Assembly: GCA_963733265.1 (NCBI GenBank)
Contig: CAVTCF010000004.1
Span: 496,001-560,000, forward strand
Source: PALSA-1006 sp963733265
GTDB lineage: Bacteria > Pseudomonadota > Gammaproteobacteria > Burkholderiales > Gallionellaceae
Direction: 5' to 3'
DNA length: 64,000 bases
In this document: positions 7,948 through 16,205 of the stretch, piece by piece
Numbering within the stretch: position 1 is the first letter of the stretch
How the letters are laid out: every line of letters starts with the position of its first letter
Made by a program: the position numbers and the translations under genes
Notes under the pieces: generated by a model
Databases searched by the model: none
The model's input: the letters and a program-made list of their open reading frames with translations, nothing else
What the model was told of the DNA's origin: nothing

Positions 7948-10900
7948 TTAATAACTTAACACCGGCGCTAGCCAGCGCTCAGCTTCTTCAATGCTCCATC
8001 CCTTGCGTTGAGCATAATCTACAACTTGATCGCGATCAACCTTGCCGGTCGCAAAATATTGCGCTTTCGGGTGGGAGAAATAAAAGCCGCTCACGGCAGC
8101 GGTGGGCAACATGGCAAAACTTTCAGTGAGCGTGATGCCTGCGTTTAGCGGAGCTTGCAACAAGTCAAACAATGCACATTTTTCGGAATGTTCGGGACAA
8201 GCGGGATAGCCAGGGGCGGGACGGATGCCCCGATACTTCTCGGCGATCAGCGAGTTGTTATCCAAAGACTCATCGGCAGCATAACCCCAAAATTCGCGTC
8301 TCACCCGTGCATGCAAAAGTTCGGCAAATGCTTCAGCAAGGCGATCAGCGAGTGCTTTGAGCATAATCGCTTTGTAGTCATCATTCTGCTTTTCGAACTC
8401 GGCCACACGCGCATCAATGCCGATGCCGGTAGTTACCGCGAAAGCGCCGATATAGTCTTTAATCTTCGACCCCTTGGGCGCTATGAGGTCCGCCAGACAA
8501 TAGTTCGGAATGTCATCAGGTTTTTTGGTTTGCTGACGCAGATTGTGCCAAGTGATGGCTAATTTTTTACGCGAATCATCAGTATAAATTTCGATGTCGT
8601 CACTGTTTACCGTGTTGGCGGGGAATAGGCCGAACACGGCATTAGCGGTAAGCCACTTATCCCTGATGATTTCTTTTAACATTCCTTGTGCGTCGGTGAA
8701 CAATTTGCGGGCTTCCTCACCCACCAAATCATCCTGCAAAATTTTTGGGTAACGACCGGCGAGTTCCCAAGCCTGGAAAAAAGGCGTCCAGTCGATGTAC
8801 TCGGCGATTTTATCGAGCGGATAATCTTCGAATTTATGAACGCCGGTTAGAAACGGTGCAGGTGGCGTGTAAGTATTCCAATCGGTTATTAAGCCATGCG
8901 CCCGTGCCGCATCGAGTGAGACATAGGAAGCTTTGTTTTTCTTTACTTCGTACTGTTCACGCGCGTCTGCATAGTCCGCCTTGATGCCGGCGATATATTC
9001 ACCACGAGTCGCATTGCTCAGCAAATTGCTGCACACGCCGACAGCACGAGAAGCATCAGTAACATAAACAGTTGTGCCGCTCGGATAATTTGGCTCAATT
9101 TTAACTGCCGTGTGAACGCGAGAGGTCGTGGCGCCACCGATGAGCAAAGGAATCTTGAAGCCCTGACGCTCCATTTCTTTGGCGACATGCGCCATTTCTT
9201 CCAATGAAGGCGTGATGAGGCCGGATAATCCAATCACATCGGCATTGTGTTCGCGAGCGGTATCCAGAATTTGCTGGCAAGGAACCATTACGCCCATATT
9301 CACCACTTCGAAGTTGTTGCACTGCAACACCACTGTGACGATATTTTTGCCGATGTCATGCACGTCGCCTTTTACAGTCGCCATCACGATCTTGCCTTTG
9401 GTGCTGGTATCACCGGAACGTAATTTTTCTGCTTCGATGTAAGGGATCAGATGCGCCACTGCCTGCTTCATAACGCGCGCGGATTTCACCACTTGCGGCA
9501 GGAACATTTTTCCCGCGCCAAACAAATCGCCCACCACGTTCATCCCGGCCATAAGCGGGCCTTCAATTACCTCGACCGGGAACTTGGCGTACAGGCGAGC
9601 TTCTTCCGTGTCCTCAACAATAAAGGTGGTGATGCCGCGTACCAGCGCATGCGTGAGGCGTTCCTGTACGGTGCCTTTACGCCATTCCAAGTCCTCAACT
9701 TGTTCCTTGCTGCCGCCTTTCACGGACTCCGCCAGTTTGACCAGCTTTTCACCAGCGTCGGCATGGCGATTGAGTACAACATCCTCCACCGCATCGCGCA
9801 GTTCGCGCGGAATTTCTTCGTACACGCCGAGCTGTCCGGCATTAACGATACCCATGGTCATGCCGGACTTAATGGCGTGGAAAAGGAATACCGTGTGGAT
9901 GGCTTCGCGTACAGGTTCGTTTCCCCGGAAGCTGAAAGAGACATTCGAAACACCGCCGGAAATCTTGGAGTACGGCAGATGCTTGCGTATCCAGGCCGTC
10001 GCTTCGATAAAGTCAACCGCGTAGTTGTTGTGCTCCTCAATGCCGGTTGCAATCGCAAATATATTCGGATCAAAAATGATATCCTCGGGCGGGAACCCGA
10101 CCTTGTTGACCAAAATATCGTAGCTGCGTTTGCAGATTTCTGTTTTACGTTTGTAGGTGTCTGCCTGACCTTGTTCGTCAAACGCCATCACCACCGCCGC
10201 CGCACCATAACGGCGCACCAGCGTAGTGTGTTTGATGAAATTCTCCTCGCCTTCTTTTAAAGAAATCGAATTGACAATGGACTTTCCTTGCACACATTTC
10301 AGACCCGCTTCGATAATGCTCCACTTGGAGGAATCGATCATCAGCGGCACCTTGGAAATATCCGGCTCGGATGCAATCAGGTTGAGAAACTTCACCATCG
10401 CAGCCTCGCCGTCGAGCATCGCTTCATCCATGTTGATGTCGATGACCTGAGCCCCCGTTTCAACTTGTTGCTTGGCGACTTCTAAAGCTACGTCATATTG
10501 GCCTTCGAGTATGAGGCGTTTGAACTTTGCCGAACCGGTGACATTGGCGCGCTCGCCAACGTTAACGAAGAGTGAGTCGTCTCCGATATTGAAAGGCTCT
10601 AACCCTGAAAGCCTGCATTTCGCTTCAAGTTCAGGCAACTTGCGCGGTGGAACATTTTTCAATGCATCGGCAATCGCTTTGATGTGAGCGGGCGAGGTGC
10701 CGCAGCAACCACCGGCAATATTGAGAAAGCCGCTGGTGGCGAATTCTTTGACCAGACGTGCAGTTTTTTCGGGCAGCTCGTCATATCCCGTTTCCGACAG
10801 CGGATTCGGTAGGCCAGCATTGGGATGTGCGCTTACATAACAATTGGCTACGCGCGACATTTCCTCAACATAAGGGCGCATAAGTTCCGCGCCCAGCGCG

Positions 10901-11667
10901 CAATTGAGGCCGATGGACAGCGGGCGTGCGTGGCTCAACGAATTGTAGAATGCTTCGGTTGTTTGTCCGGAAAGCGTGCGACCGGAAGCATCTGTAATGG
11001 TACCCGAGATCATGATCGGCACGCGCACATGGCATCTTTCAAAATGGTGCTCGATAGCAAATAGAGCCGCCTTGGCGTTTAGCGTATCGAAAATGGTTTC
11101 GACCATTAAGATATCAGCACCGCCATCAAGCAGGCCACGAATGGCTTCCGAATAGCTTTCTACCAACTCATCAAAAGTCACATTGCGCGCACCGGGATCA
11201 TTGACGTCCGGCGAAATCGACGCAGTACGTCCGGTAGGGCCAAGTACGCCAGCCACAAAGCGGGGTTTGTCCTGTGTGGAAAACTCATCACACAACCCGC
11301 GAGCCAACCTGGCACCGGCCACGTTTAATTCATACACCAGTGGCTGCAACTCATAATCGGCCATCGAAACGGAAGTAGAGTTGAAGGTACAGGTTTCCAG
11401 AATGTCTGCCCCTGCTTCCAGGTATTCGCGGTGGATGCCGCTGACAATATGCGGCTGAGTAAGCAGCAGCAGATCGTTGCAGCCCTTAACATCAATCGGA
11501 TGATTGGCAAAGGTGCGTCGCTCGCCATTGAACTCACCATACAACTCAATGCCACGATAGTGCGCTTCAGTCAGTTTGTGGCGCTGAATCATGGTGCCCA
11601 TAGCGCCATCCAGAATCAGGATACGCTGTTGCAGGAGAGTTTCAATTTGATGAGGTACTTTATTCAT
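7948..11667 (-). CDS. metH: Cobalamin-dependent methionine synthase
   Basis: 1239 aa, full length. Transfers methyl from 5-methyl-THF to homocysteine through cob(I)alamin. Domains in order: homocysteine-binding barrel (~1-335; zinc ligands in GLNCALGAE and GGCCGTSPAHI), pterin-binding barrel (~355-625; FVNVGERANVTGS, DINMDEAMLDG), cobalamin cap and Rossmann domain (~645-895; DVHDIGKNIV gives the cobalt-binding His, plus GLSGLITPSLEEM), and the AdoMet reactivation domain (~920-1239; RPAPGYPACPEHSEK). No gene for a split reactivation domain is needed. Only 77 nt separate it from the lipoprotein gene upstream on the same strand, too little for a cobalamin riboswitch, so any control must lie further up. 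Confidence 0.97.
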   Translation of the reverse strand: MNKVPHQIETLLQQRILILDGAMGTMIQRHKLTEAHYRGIELYGEFNGERRTFANHPIDVKGCNDLLLLTQPHIVSGIHREYLEAGADILETCTFNSTSVSMADYELQPLVYELNVAGARLARGLCDEFSTQDKPRFVAGVLGPTGRTASISPDVNDPGARNVTFDELVESYSEAIRGLLDGGADILMVETIFDTLNAKAALFAIEHHFERCHVRVPIMISGTITDASGRTLSGQTTEAFYNSLSHARPLSIGLNCALGAELMRPYVEEMSRVANCYVSAHPNAGLPNPLSETGYDELPEKTARLVKEFATSGFLNIAGGCCGTSPAHIKAIADALKNVPPRKLPELEAKCRLSGLEPFNIGDDSLFVNVGERANVTGSAKFKRLILEGQYDVALEVAKQQVETGAQVIDINMDEAMLDGEAAMVKFLNLIASEPDISKVPLMIDSSKWSIIEAGLKCVQGKSIVNSISLKEGEENFIKHTTLVRRYGAAAVVMAFDEQGQADTYKRKTEICKRSYDILVNKVGFPPEDIIFDPNIFAIATGIEEHNNYAVDFIEATAWIRKHLPYSKISGGVSNVSFSFRGNEPVREAIHTVFLFHAIKSGMTMGIVNAGQLGVYEEIPRELRDAVEDVVLNRHADAGEKLVKLAESVKGGSKEQVEDLEWRKGTVQERLTHALVRGITTFIVEDTEEARLYAKFPVEVIEGPLMAGMNVVGDLFGAGKMFLPQVVKSARVMKQAVAHLIPYIEAEKLRSGDTSTKGKIVMATVKGDVHDIGKNIVTVVLQCNNFEVVNMGVMVPCQQILDTAREHNADVIGLSGLITPSLEEMAHVAKEMERQGFKIPLLIGGATTSRVHTAVKIEPNYPSGTTVYVTDASRAVGVCSNLLSNATRGEYIAGIKADYADAREQYEVKKNKASYVSLDAARAHGLITDWNTYTPPAPFLTGVHKFEDYPLDKIAEYIDWTPFFQAWELAGRYPKILQDDLVGEEARKLFTDAQGMLKEIIRDKWLTANAVFGLFPANTVNSDDIEIYTDDSRKKLAITWHNLRQQTKKPDDIPNYCLADLIAPKGSKIKDYIGAFAVTTGIGIDARVAEFEKQNDDYKAIMLKALADRLAEAFAELLHARVRREFWGYAADESLDNNSLIAEKYRGIRPAPGYPACPEHSEKCALFDLLQAPLNAGITLTESFAMLPTAAVSGFYFSHPKAQYFATGKVDRDQVVDYAQRKGWSIEEAERWLAPVLSY

Positions 11668-11744
11668 GGCTGACGCAATAAAAAATAGACGCGAATTTTA
11701 TCATGCGCAGTAGAGAGAAGCACTGCGCGGGTGTAATTCGGAAG

Positions 11745-12833
11745 CTATGGCTTTGATATCAGCCGATAACCAGCAGGCACTGTGAATATGCTGTCGTGCA
11801 GAGGCTCCACCTTGAGTAACTTAACTTCGGTGCTAAACGAAAATATTGGCTCACCTTCGGCATCATTCATCGCGTCTTCAGTTTTCTTTTTCGCAAATAT
11901 ACCGGCAAGACCGGAGACCAAGCCTTGAGGACTGGTAGAAATCGAATCACTTTGGGATTCCTCGTTGCTGGATTCTTTGGAAGCACAAGCATTGCCATTC
12001 ATGGTCCATGCAAGCTTGGTTGAAATAGGATATCCCTTGATTTTATCCAATTGTTTTCCAGCATCGAAGAATACGTTTAAGTCGCCAGACTTCAAAGAAC
12101 TGCTGAGATATGACGACATCAATTTGGCAGCATCCGCGGGGAGTATAGCTTGTTTGCCCGAAGTTATAGTTGATCCGGCGAAAGCCCGTGCATAACTTTC
12201 TTCCATGTCCAAGGCATCTTTAATTGACCGGGTTACCGGAGTTGTCCAGACATCGATATTCAGGGTGCTCGTTGAATTTCGTGCTGAATTATCGCGCAAG
12301 GTTACAATCCATGCGACCTGGTATCCGGTAGTGTCAAAACCGTTGATAGTCTTTTTCTCGCCGGTAGGTTTTACCGTGAAACTGGTGCGCGCAATGCCCA
12401 TGGTGCAGCCCGATTCATGCTTTGCTTTGGGGAGTTGCTGCGCAGCCTCTTTTTGTTTGGGGGGCGGTTGCTTGCTTAAGTCGACACATCCTTTCAGAGG
12501 ACATTCTGTGTATTCATCTTTTTCGGTGTTGAGCGCCCATTGAAGATTGCGGTCGATGCGCCAGATTTTCGTTCCGGATTTATTGCCGATCAAATAGCTT
12601 GAGTATGTCCCTGTTCCTTTGAAAGTCGATTCGTCCCGGCGCATGTTTGTCTGCACAAAATGCTTTTCGGTACTTTCAGAGGGGAAAAACCCTTTGATGC
12701 CGTTGTTGACAATCAGTCGTTCTATAACTGCGGTTGGGTGGAGTGGAGAATTATCAACTACCTCGGCAGGTTTGGATGCACAGCCCGCGATGCAGGAGCA
12801 AACTATAATAGTGCAAAAAAAACTGCGCAACAT
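11745..12833 (-). CDS. Unknown lipoprotein
   Basis: 362 aa. A short signal ends in a lipobox (CSCIAGCASKP; lipidated Cys about residue 18), so it should be anchored in the outer or inner membrane facing the periplasm. The rest is soluble with no motif I recognise; four cysteines (CPLKGC, SGCTMG, NACAS) could form disulfides, and residues ~310-325 include a lysine-rich stretch. GGAGGATGT precedes the ATG. It lies between DUF3301 (193 nt upstream) and metH (77 nt downstream) on the same strand. A T8/G8 homopolymer tract sits ~82 nt before its start. Confidence 0.6.
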   Translation of the reverse strand: MLRSFFCTIIVCSCIAGCASKPAEVVDNSPLHPTAVIERLIVNNGIKGFFPSESTEKHFVQTNMRRDESTFKGTGTYSSYLIGNKSGTKIWRIDRNLQWALNTEKDEYTECPLKGCVDLSKQPPPKQKEAAQQLPKAKHESGCTMGIARTSFTVKPTGEKKTINGFDTTGYQVAWIVTLRDNSARNSTSTLNIDVWTTPVTRSIKDALDMEESYARAFAGSTITSGKQAILPADAAKLMSSYLSSSLKSGDLNVFFDAGKQLDKIKGYPISTKLAWTMNGNACASKESSNEESQSDSISTSPQGLVSGLAGIFAKKKTEDAMNDAEGEPIFSFSTEVKLLKVEPLHDSIFTVPAGYRLISKP

Positions 12834-12914
12834 ACATCCTCCCGCTTTGGTTAGTTGTTCTAATTATGAGACTTTATATGCAGAACAGAAAGAGTAACAT
12901 AATAGATTATGCTG

Positions 12915-12930
12915 TTTTTTTTGGGGGGGG
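12915..12930. repeat. T8-G8 homopolymer tract upstream of lipoprotein gene
   Basis: Eight T followed by eight G. On the coding strand of the lipoprotein gene it reads C8A8 about 82 nt before the start codon, in the intergenic gap after the DUF3301 gene. Runs this long slip during replication and, when in a promoter, can switch expression. Its length should be confirmed on raw reads, as homopolymers are error-prone. Confidence 0.6.
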
Positions 12931-13026
12931 TAAGAAGTGTTGAGACAAGAGGTGCTGACATCTACTAAAATTATGTTCCAGATAAAGTCTGCTGTGCTGA
13001 AAAGCTAATCATTTTCAGCCCTTGAT

Positions 13027-13344
13027 TTAATGCAAAATCAGATAGGGGTCCATAGATGCAGATTCGATGCCCTCGCCAAGCATGATCACTTGCCCTTCAA
13101 TGCGGGTGTTGCCGGTCTCGGTAAATTCAAAACGGTAGGTGCGACGCAACACTCTGCGCCCAGCATGATTCCGCGCAATTTGCATTTTGATACAGGCAAC
13201 CGAATCATCGAGAAATTGCACGTCTGCATTGGCACATTTTTCTCGGGCAGTTTTGCGAGCAATCTCAAGTACGCGCATCCCGCTAAGCCAGAACCAGAGC
13301 AGGGCCGCTAACAACAGCAGGCAAAATAAGCTGGTAAAGTCCAT
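13027..13344 (-). CDS. DUF3301-like small membrane-anchored protein
   Basis: 105 aa. One N-terminal TM (FTSLFCLLLLAALLWFWLSGMRVLEIA) and a soluble part with the DUF3301 pattern: ARKTAREKCANADVQFLDDSVACIKMQIARNHAGRRVLRRTYRFEFTETG. The family is widespread in beta/gammaproteobacteria and has no known function. It starts 6 nt after the stop of the glutaredoxin-like gene on the same strand, so it is probably co-transcribed with it. Confidence 0.75.
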   Translation of the reverse strand: MDFTSLFCLLLLAALLWFWLSGMRVLEIARKTAREKCANADVQFLDDSVACIKMQIARNHAGRRVLRRTYRFEFTETGNTRIEGQVIMLGEGIESASMDPYLILH

Positions 13345-13350
13345 GGCGAA

Positions 13351-13743
13351 TCAATCAACTGCTGATCCGGAAAAACGATACTGTAAATATTTGATGATGT
13401 CTTTTGATTCGTACATCCATTGAATATTTCCTTGCGCATCGAGGATTTTCAAGCACGGTGTCTGCACCTTGCCTCCGCCTTTTAATAGGTCATCCCGCTG
13501 TGCAATATTATGTTGCGCTTCGAGCAGTGCAATTGGCAAAGACAGTCTTGCCATTTCATGGCGCACTTTGATGCAAAACGGGCAGCTATTGAAATGGTAA
13601 AGAGACAATTTGTCACATTCCGTATTAATTTTTTGCTGCTCTGCGGCAGGACGCACAATCCCTTTGGGGGTCGCCAATTTTGCCCAGAGCAGCATGAATG
13701 GAATTAATACCAGACGCAAACCTCTGAAAAATAATTTCAACAT
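13351..13743 (-). CDS. Membrane-anchored glutaredoxin
   Basis: About 130 aa from the ATG at 13743; a TTG at 13752 would add three residues. Residues ~5-25 form an N-terminal hydrophobic anchor. A glutaredoxin/GST-N domain follows, with active site CPFC (LYHFNSCPFCIKVRHEMARL), the cis-Pro segment VQTPCLKI and the C-terminal GNIQWMYESKDIIKYLQYRF. It reduces disulfides or glutathionylated proteins; the anchor places it at the inner membrane, but the side is not certain. Its neighbours are DUF3301 (6 nt downstream) and a three-TM protein (34 nt upstream). Confidence 0.85.
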   Translation of the reverse strand: MLKLFFRGLRLVLIPFMLLWAKLATPKGIVRPAAEQQKINTECDKLSLYHFNSCPFCIKVRHEMARLSLPIALLEAQHNIAQRDDLLKGGGKVQTPCLKILDAQGNIQWMYESKDIIKYLQYRFSGSAVD

Positions 13744-13777
13744 AATTGCCAAACTTTCAATTGATAGTTAAAAACTG

Positions 13778-14203
13778 CTACAAAGTACTCATCACAAAAA
13801 ATATTGAGAAAAGGAAGGCAACAATAATGCTTTTGCCAATCGAGGTAAAAAAGTTCGGGGCTCGTCCTTTAATCACCTGCCCGTATGAGTAGAAGGCACA
13901 GCCAACTAAGCCGTAAAGAAATGAAAGCGCCCCGAACTGCAATACTTCCCGAAACCGGTTGTGGATAAAATCATTTTTGTCGGTTGGCTCGGCCTGCCCT
14001 TTCAATTTTCGCAGCACAGGCGTTTCTGGCTCGTTTCGTGTGGGAGCCGGAGTTAACGAATTTGAAGAAGTTGATTGAGGCACTTGGCTGACATAGGGTT
14101 CAACAGCCAGCCAGTTATACCTTACCAGTCCCGCCACAAAGGGCAATAAAATGAAAAACCACCAAAAATATTTCTCACATTTGAAATAGAATTCTTTAGT
14201 CAT
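13778..14203 (-). CDS. Unknown membrane protein
   Basis: 141 aa. One TM at ~14-32 (WWFFILLPFVAGLVRYNW), a polar Pro/Ser/Thr-rich linker at ~40-75 and two further TMs at ~88-108 and ~118-140. No family recognised. It is flanked on the same strand by a 40-aa one-TM ORF (43 nt upstream) and the anchored glutaredoxin, which suggests a small membrane operon, perhaps linked to respiratory-complex maturation; that role is a guess from context. Confidence 0.6.
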   Translation of the reverse strand: MTKEFYFKCEKYFWWFFILLPFVAGLVRYNWLAVEPYVSQVPQSTSSNSLTPAPTRNEPETPVLRKLKGQAEPTDKNDFIHNRFREVLQFGALSFLYGLVGCAFYSYGQVIKGRAPNFFTSIGKSIIVAFLFSIFFVMSTL

Positions 14204-14246
14204 GGCGTGTTACGTTCCCTAAATAATATTTGGATGTGCCGGGAGA

Positions 14247-14369
14247 CTATTTCATCTTTTGACCGGAGTCCGCGTCCTTTTTACTTTTGGACTCGCGCAA
14301 AATAAAGAACCCAGCTCCGATAAAAACGCCAACGACCACAATGATTGGCAATAGGCTAACAATGTCCAA
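14247..14369 (-). CDS. 40-aa CcoQ-like single-TM protein (TTG start)
   Basis: The coding frame runs from TTG at 14369 to TAG at 14247, with GAAAGGAA about 8 nt upstream as SD. The peptide has one TM (IVSLLPIIVVVGVFIGAGFFIL), directly followed by a basic cytoplasmic tail (RESKSKKDADSGQKMK). This topology and the FF-x-LR-x-SK junction recall CcoQ/FixQ, the small cbb3 oxidase subunit, although similarity is short and low-complexity. An overlapping longer frame (14252-14443) gives no sensible protein. The membrane protein at 13778-14203 follows on the same strand. Confidence 0.5.
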   Translation of the reverse strand: MDIVSLLPIIVVVGVFIGAGFFILRESKSKKDADSGQKMK

Positions 14370-14597
14370 CTTGATTCCTTTCTAATGCTATTCGTGCAGA
14401 TACTAGCACAAAGGCAAGTAAGCAATTGCCGACATAAAACCATACAGGTAACGTGTGGTAATTAAATTTCAAATCTTGAATTGAGGGATTTTTCCCCCGC
14501 TAATCTAAAGTGGGAAATTATTGATCAAAGCTAGAATATCAAAAGGCGGAATTGCTTTGCCTTTACTCATTTGAATGAATGTGTGTCGGAGGAAATT

Positions 14598-15059
14598 ATG
14601 TCTACAACTGTGGATACATCAAAAAATAGCGCTGCTTACAAGCCTCAGGGTGCGGCGGGTGCAACCTCGCAAGCTTCTCGTCAGCAGAAGTTAAATGGCC
14701 TGTTTCAGCAAATTGACACGGCTGGAACAGGGCGTATTACAAAAACCCAATTCGAGCAGTCGTTTAATAAGCTAAGCCTTCCTGTATCAATAAAAGATTT
14801 GGGTGCGGAAGCTGTATTTAAGAAACTAGATTCGAATAGTACCGGCGCTGTCTCGAAACAGGATTTTGTTCAAGGCATGGATTTGCTAATGACGAAGAAA
14901 GATTCTTCTTCAACCAAGGATTCATCCGTGGAAACAAAATCGGCACCTGCCCCTATAGTGCCGGTGATTACGACTGTTACACAAAGCTCACCCAGTGATG
15001 CGCTTCCCACAACAGATAGTGGCGGGAAGCTTGGAAATATAATCAATGTAACAGCCTGA
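14598..15059 (+). CDS. EF-hand domain protein
   Basis: 153 aa from the ATG at 14598, chosen because GGAGG lies 6 nt upstream; reading from 14571 would lack this. An EF-hand pair occupies ~28-90: loop 1 DTAGTGRITKTQF is degenerate (position 12 is Q), loop 2 DSNSTGAVSKQDF is closer to consensus (Asp at position 12). The N-terminus is Ser/Ala-rich without a signal peptide and the C-terminal ~60 residues are Ser/Thr/Pro-rich and probably disordered. It may bind Ca2+ weakly. No partner gene is adjacent. Confidence 0.7.
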   Translation: MSTTVDTSKNSAAYKPQGAAGATSQASRQQKLNGLFQQIDTAGTGRITKTQFEQSFNKLSLPVSIKDLGAEAVFKKLDSNSTGAVSKQDFVQGMDLLMTKKDSSSTKDSSVETKSAPAPIVPVITTVTQSSPSDALPTTDSGGKLGNIINVTA

Positions 15060-15104
15060 TACAGAACGCAAGATTATCGCGTCAAGATTTGGTGAAGTGG
15101 CCTG

Positions 15105-15683
15105 TCATTTCTCCAGAGCTTTCTCTATGCGCGAATCCGGAATTAGCCACATGATCGCGACCAAAACATAGATCCCGTCGGCTACCCATACGTGCCAAAA
15201 TGCCAGTGCAATAGCGGTAACATAAAGAGCCAGTGATGCCTTGCCTTTGCGGTCTTGCGCTACCGCTTTTGCCAAAAGTGAATTTTTGCCCCCGTGTGCC
15301 GCGATGATGCAGCTTTGCAAAATCGTATAAGCGAATCCGGACAACAGCAATACGGCCCCATAAAGTGCAGTTGGTAAAGCTGCGAATTGGCTTTCCCCCA
15401 TCCAGTTGGTGACAAATGGAATGACGGACAACCAGAATAGCAAATGCAAATTCGCCCATAGGATTTTGCCGTTAACGTGTTCTACCGTGTGCACCATGTG
15501 ATGGTGGTTATTCCAGTAGATGCCGACATAAATGTAGCTCAAGACATAATTAAAAAAAACAGGAATCACCGGCTGTAAAGCAGCCCAATCATCACCGTGC
15601 GGAACTTTGAATTCCAGCACCATGATGGTGATAATGATTGCGATAACTCCATCGCTAAAGGCTTCCAGTCGTGTTTTACCCAT
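15105..15683 (-). CDS. TMEM175-family (DUF1211) potassium channel-like protein
   Basis: 192 aa from the ATG at 15683 (AGGA 7 nt upstream); a TTG at 15710 is the alternative. The hallmark FSDGV motif is at the start of TM1 (TRLEAFSDGVIAIIITIMVLEFKVP), with six TM segments in total (also NYVLSYIYVGIYWNNHHHMVH, LLFWLSVIPFVTNWMGE, ALYGAVLLLSGFAYTIL and two more). Bacterial members form tetrameric K+-permeable channels in the inner membrane. Length and topology match a single-repeat bacterial TMEM175. It is isolated; about 520 nt of non-coding sequence lie upstream. Confidence 0.88.
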   Translation of the reverse strand: MGKTRLEAFSDGVIAIIITIMVLEFKVPHGDDWAALQPVIPVFFNYVLSYIYVGIYWNNHHHMVHTVEHVNGKILWANLHLLFWLSVIPFVTNWMGESQFAALPTALYGAVLLLSGFAYTILQSCIIAAHGGKNSLLAKAVAQDRKGKASLALYVTAIALAFWHVWVADGIYVLVAIMWLIPDSRIEKALEK

Positions 15684-15737
15684 TGCAGTTCCTGTTTGTT
15701 GTGAAGACAAATATTAATACAAGTAATGCCAGGAGTC

Positions 15738-15854
15738 ATGCTTGAAAAGGATTTAAGAAATTTATTACTTGAAGCCCCCCCTGGAAAGGCGGCCAAATTG
15801 CCGGAAATTCACTTGCCAAGAAGTTCGGCTGAACAATACTTTTGGTATAAGTAG
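15738..15854 (+). CDS. Possible 38-aa ORF
   Basis: ATG at 15738 to TAG at 15854. The peptide is mixed polar (LEKDLRNLLLEAPPGKAAKLPEIHLPRSSAEQYF split over a helix and a Pro-rich part). AGGAG is only 2 nt upstream of the ATG, too close for a good SD. It could be a fragment of a lost gene. Low confidence. Confidence 0.2.
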   Translation: MLEKDLRNLLLEAPPGKAAKLPEIHLPRSSAEQYFWYK

Positions 15855-15864
15855 CTCTACTTAT
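15847..15864. promoter_or_regulatory. Perfect palindrome ATAAGTAG-CT-CTACTTAT
   Basis: An 8-bp inverted repeat with a 2-nt spacer in the divergent intergenic region, about 340 nt before the GGDEF-EAL gene and 165 nt before the TMEM175-like gene. The size fits a dimeric repressor operator. No regulator family is implied. Confidence 0.3.
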
Positions 15865-16205
15865 ATTTTTAAAAGAGTATCAATGTTAATGTCCACTCTG
15901 GAAATAATGTTTTGTCGGCTTTGCAAAGATTGAAAAAGTTGTTATTGCAAGTGGCGAAGCGCCGAAATAATAATGCAATCATCTGCAACTTGTCAGATAC
16001 TTTGTTATTAGAAGCTGCAGTTGAGTTCACGGGTATTCATGTCAAAGTTCAAAAGAAATCCAAAAACATTGATTAGAATTTTCCCAGTCCGCTTGCCATT
16101 CAGGAGCAGTCGTAGGATTATTCGAAACTCGACCGAATCTTGCTTGGCAGTGGAACAATTTGCACAGATCGGGCAACAAGCAGATATATTGCATTTGGAG
16201 GATGT

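Larger units (their letters stand above)
15684..16205. other. Intergenic region with a palindrome and a possible tiny ORF
   Basis: 522 bases between divergent genes, so both promoters should be here. It holds a perfect 8-bp palindrome (15847-15864) and a 38-codon ORF (15738-15854). The remainder is AT-rich with many stops and no structured RNA that I recognise. Confidence 0.4.

Noticed and set aside
9451..10260. 269-codon plus-strand ORF opposite metH
   Set aside because: Long open frame antisense to a well-conserved gene, caused by codon bias; no recognisable protein.
11668..11744. Cobalamin riboswitch before metH
   Set aside because: The gap is only 77 nt, far below the size of the element, and the typical core is not visible.
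14252..14443. 63-codon minus-strand ORF
   Set aside because: It overlaps the 40-aa CcoQ-like ORF in another frame; its product is Cys/Leu-rich with no SD or pattern, while the shorter ORF has an SD and clear topology.
15082..15459. 125-codon minus-strand ORF
   Set aside because: Lies within the TMEM175-like gene in another frame; no domain or start signal.
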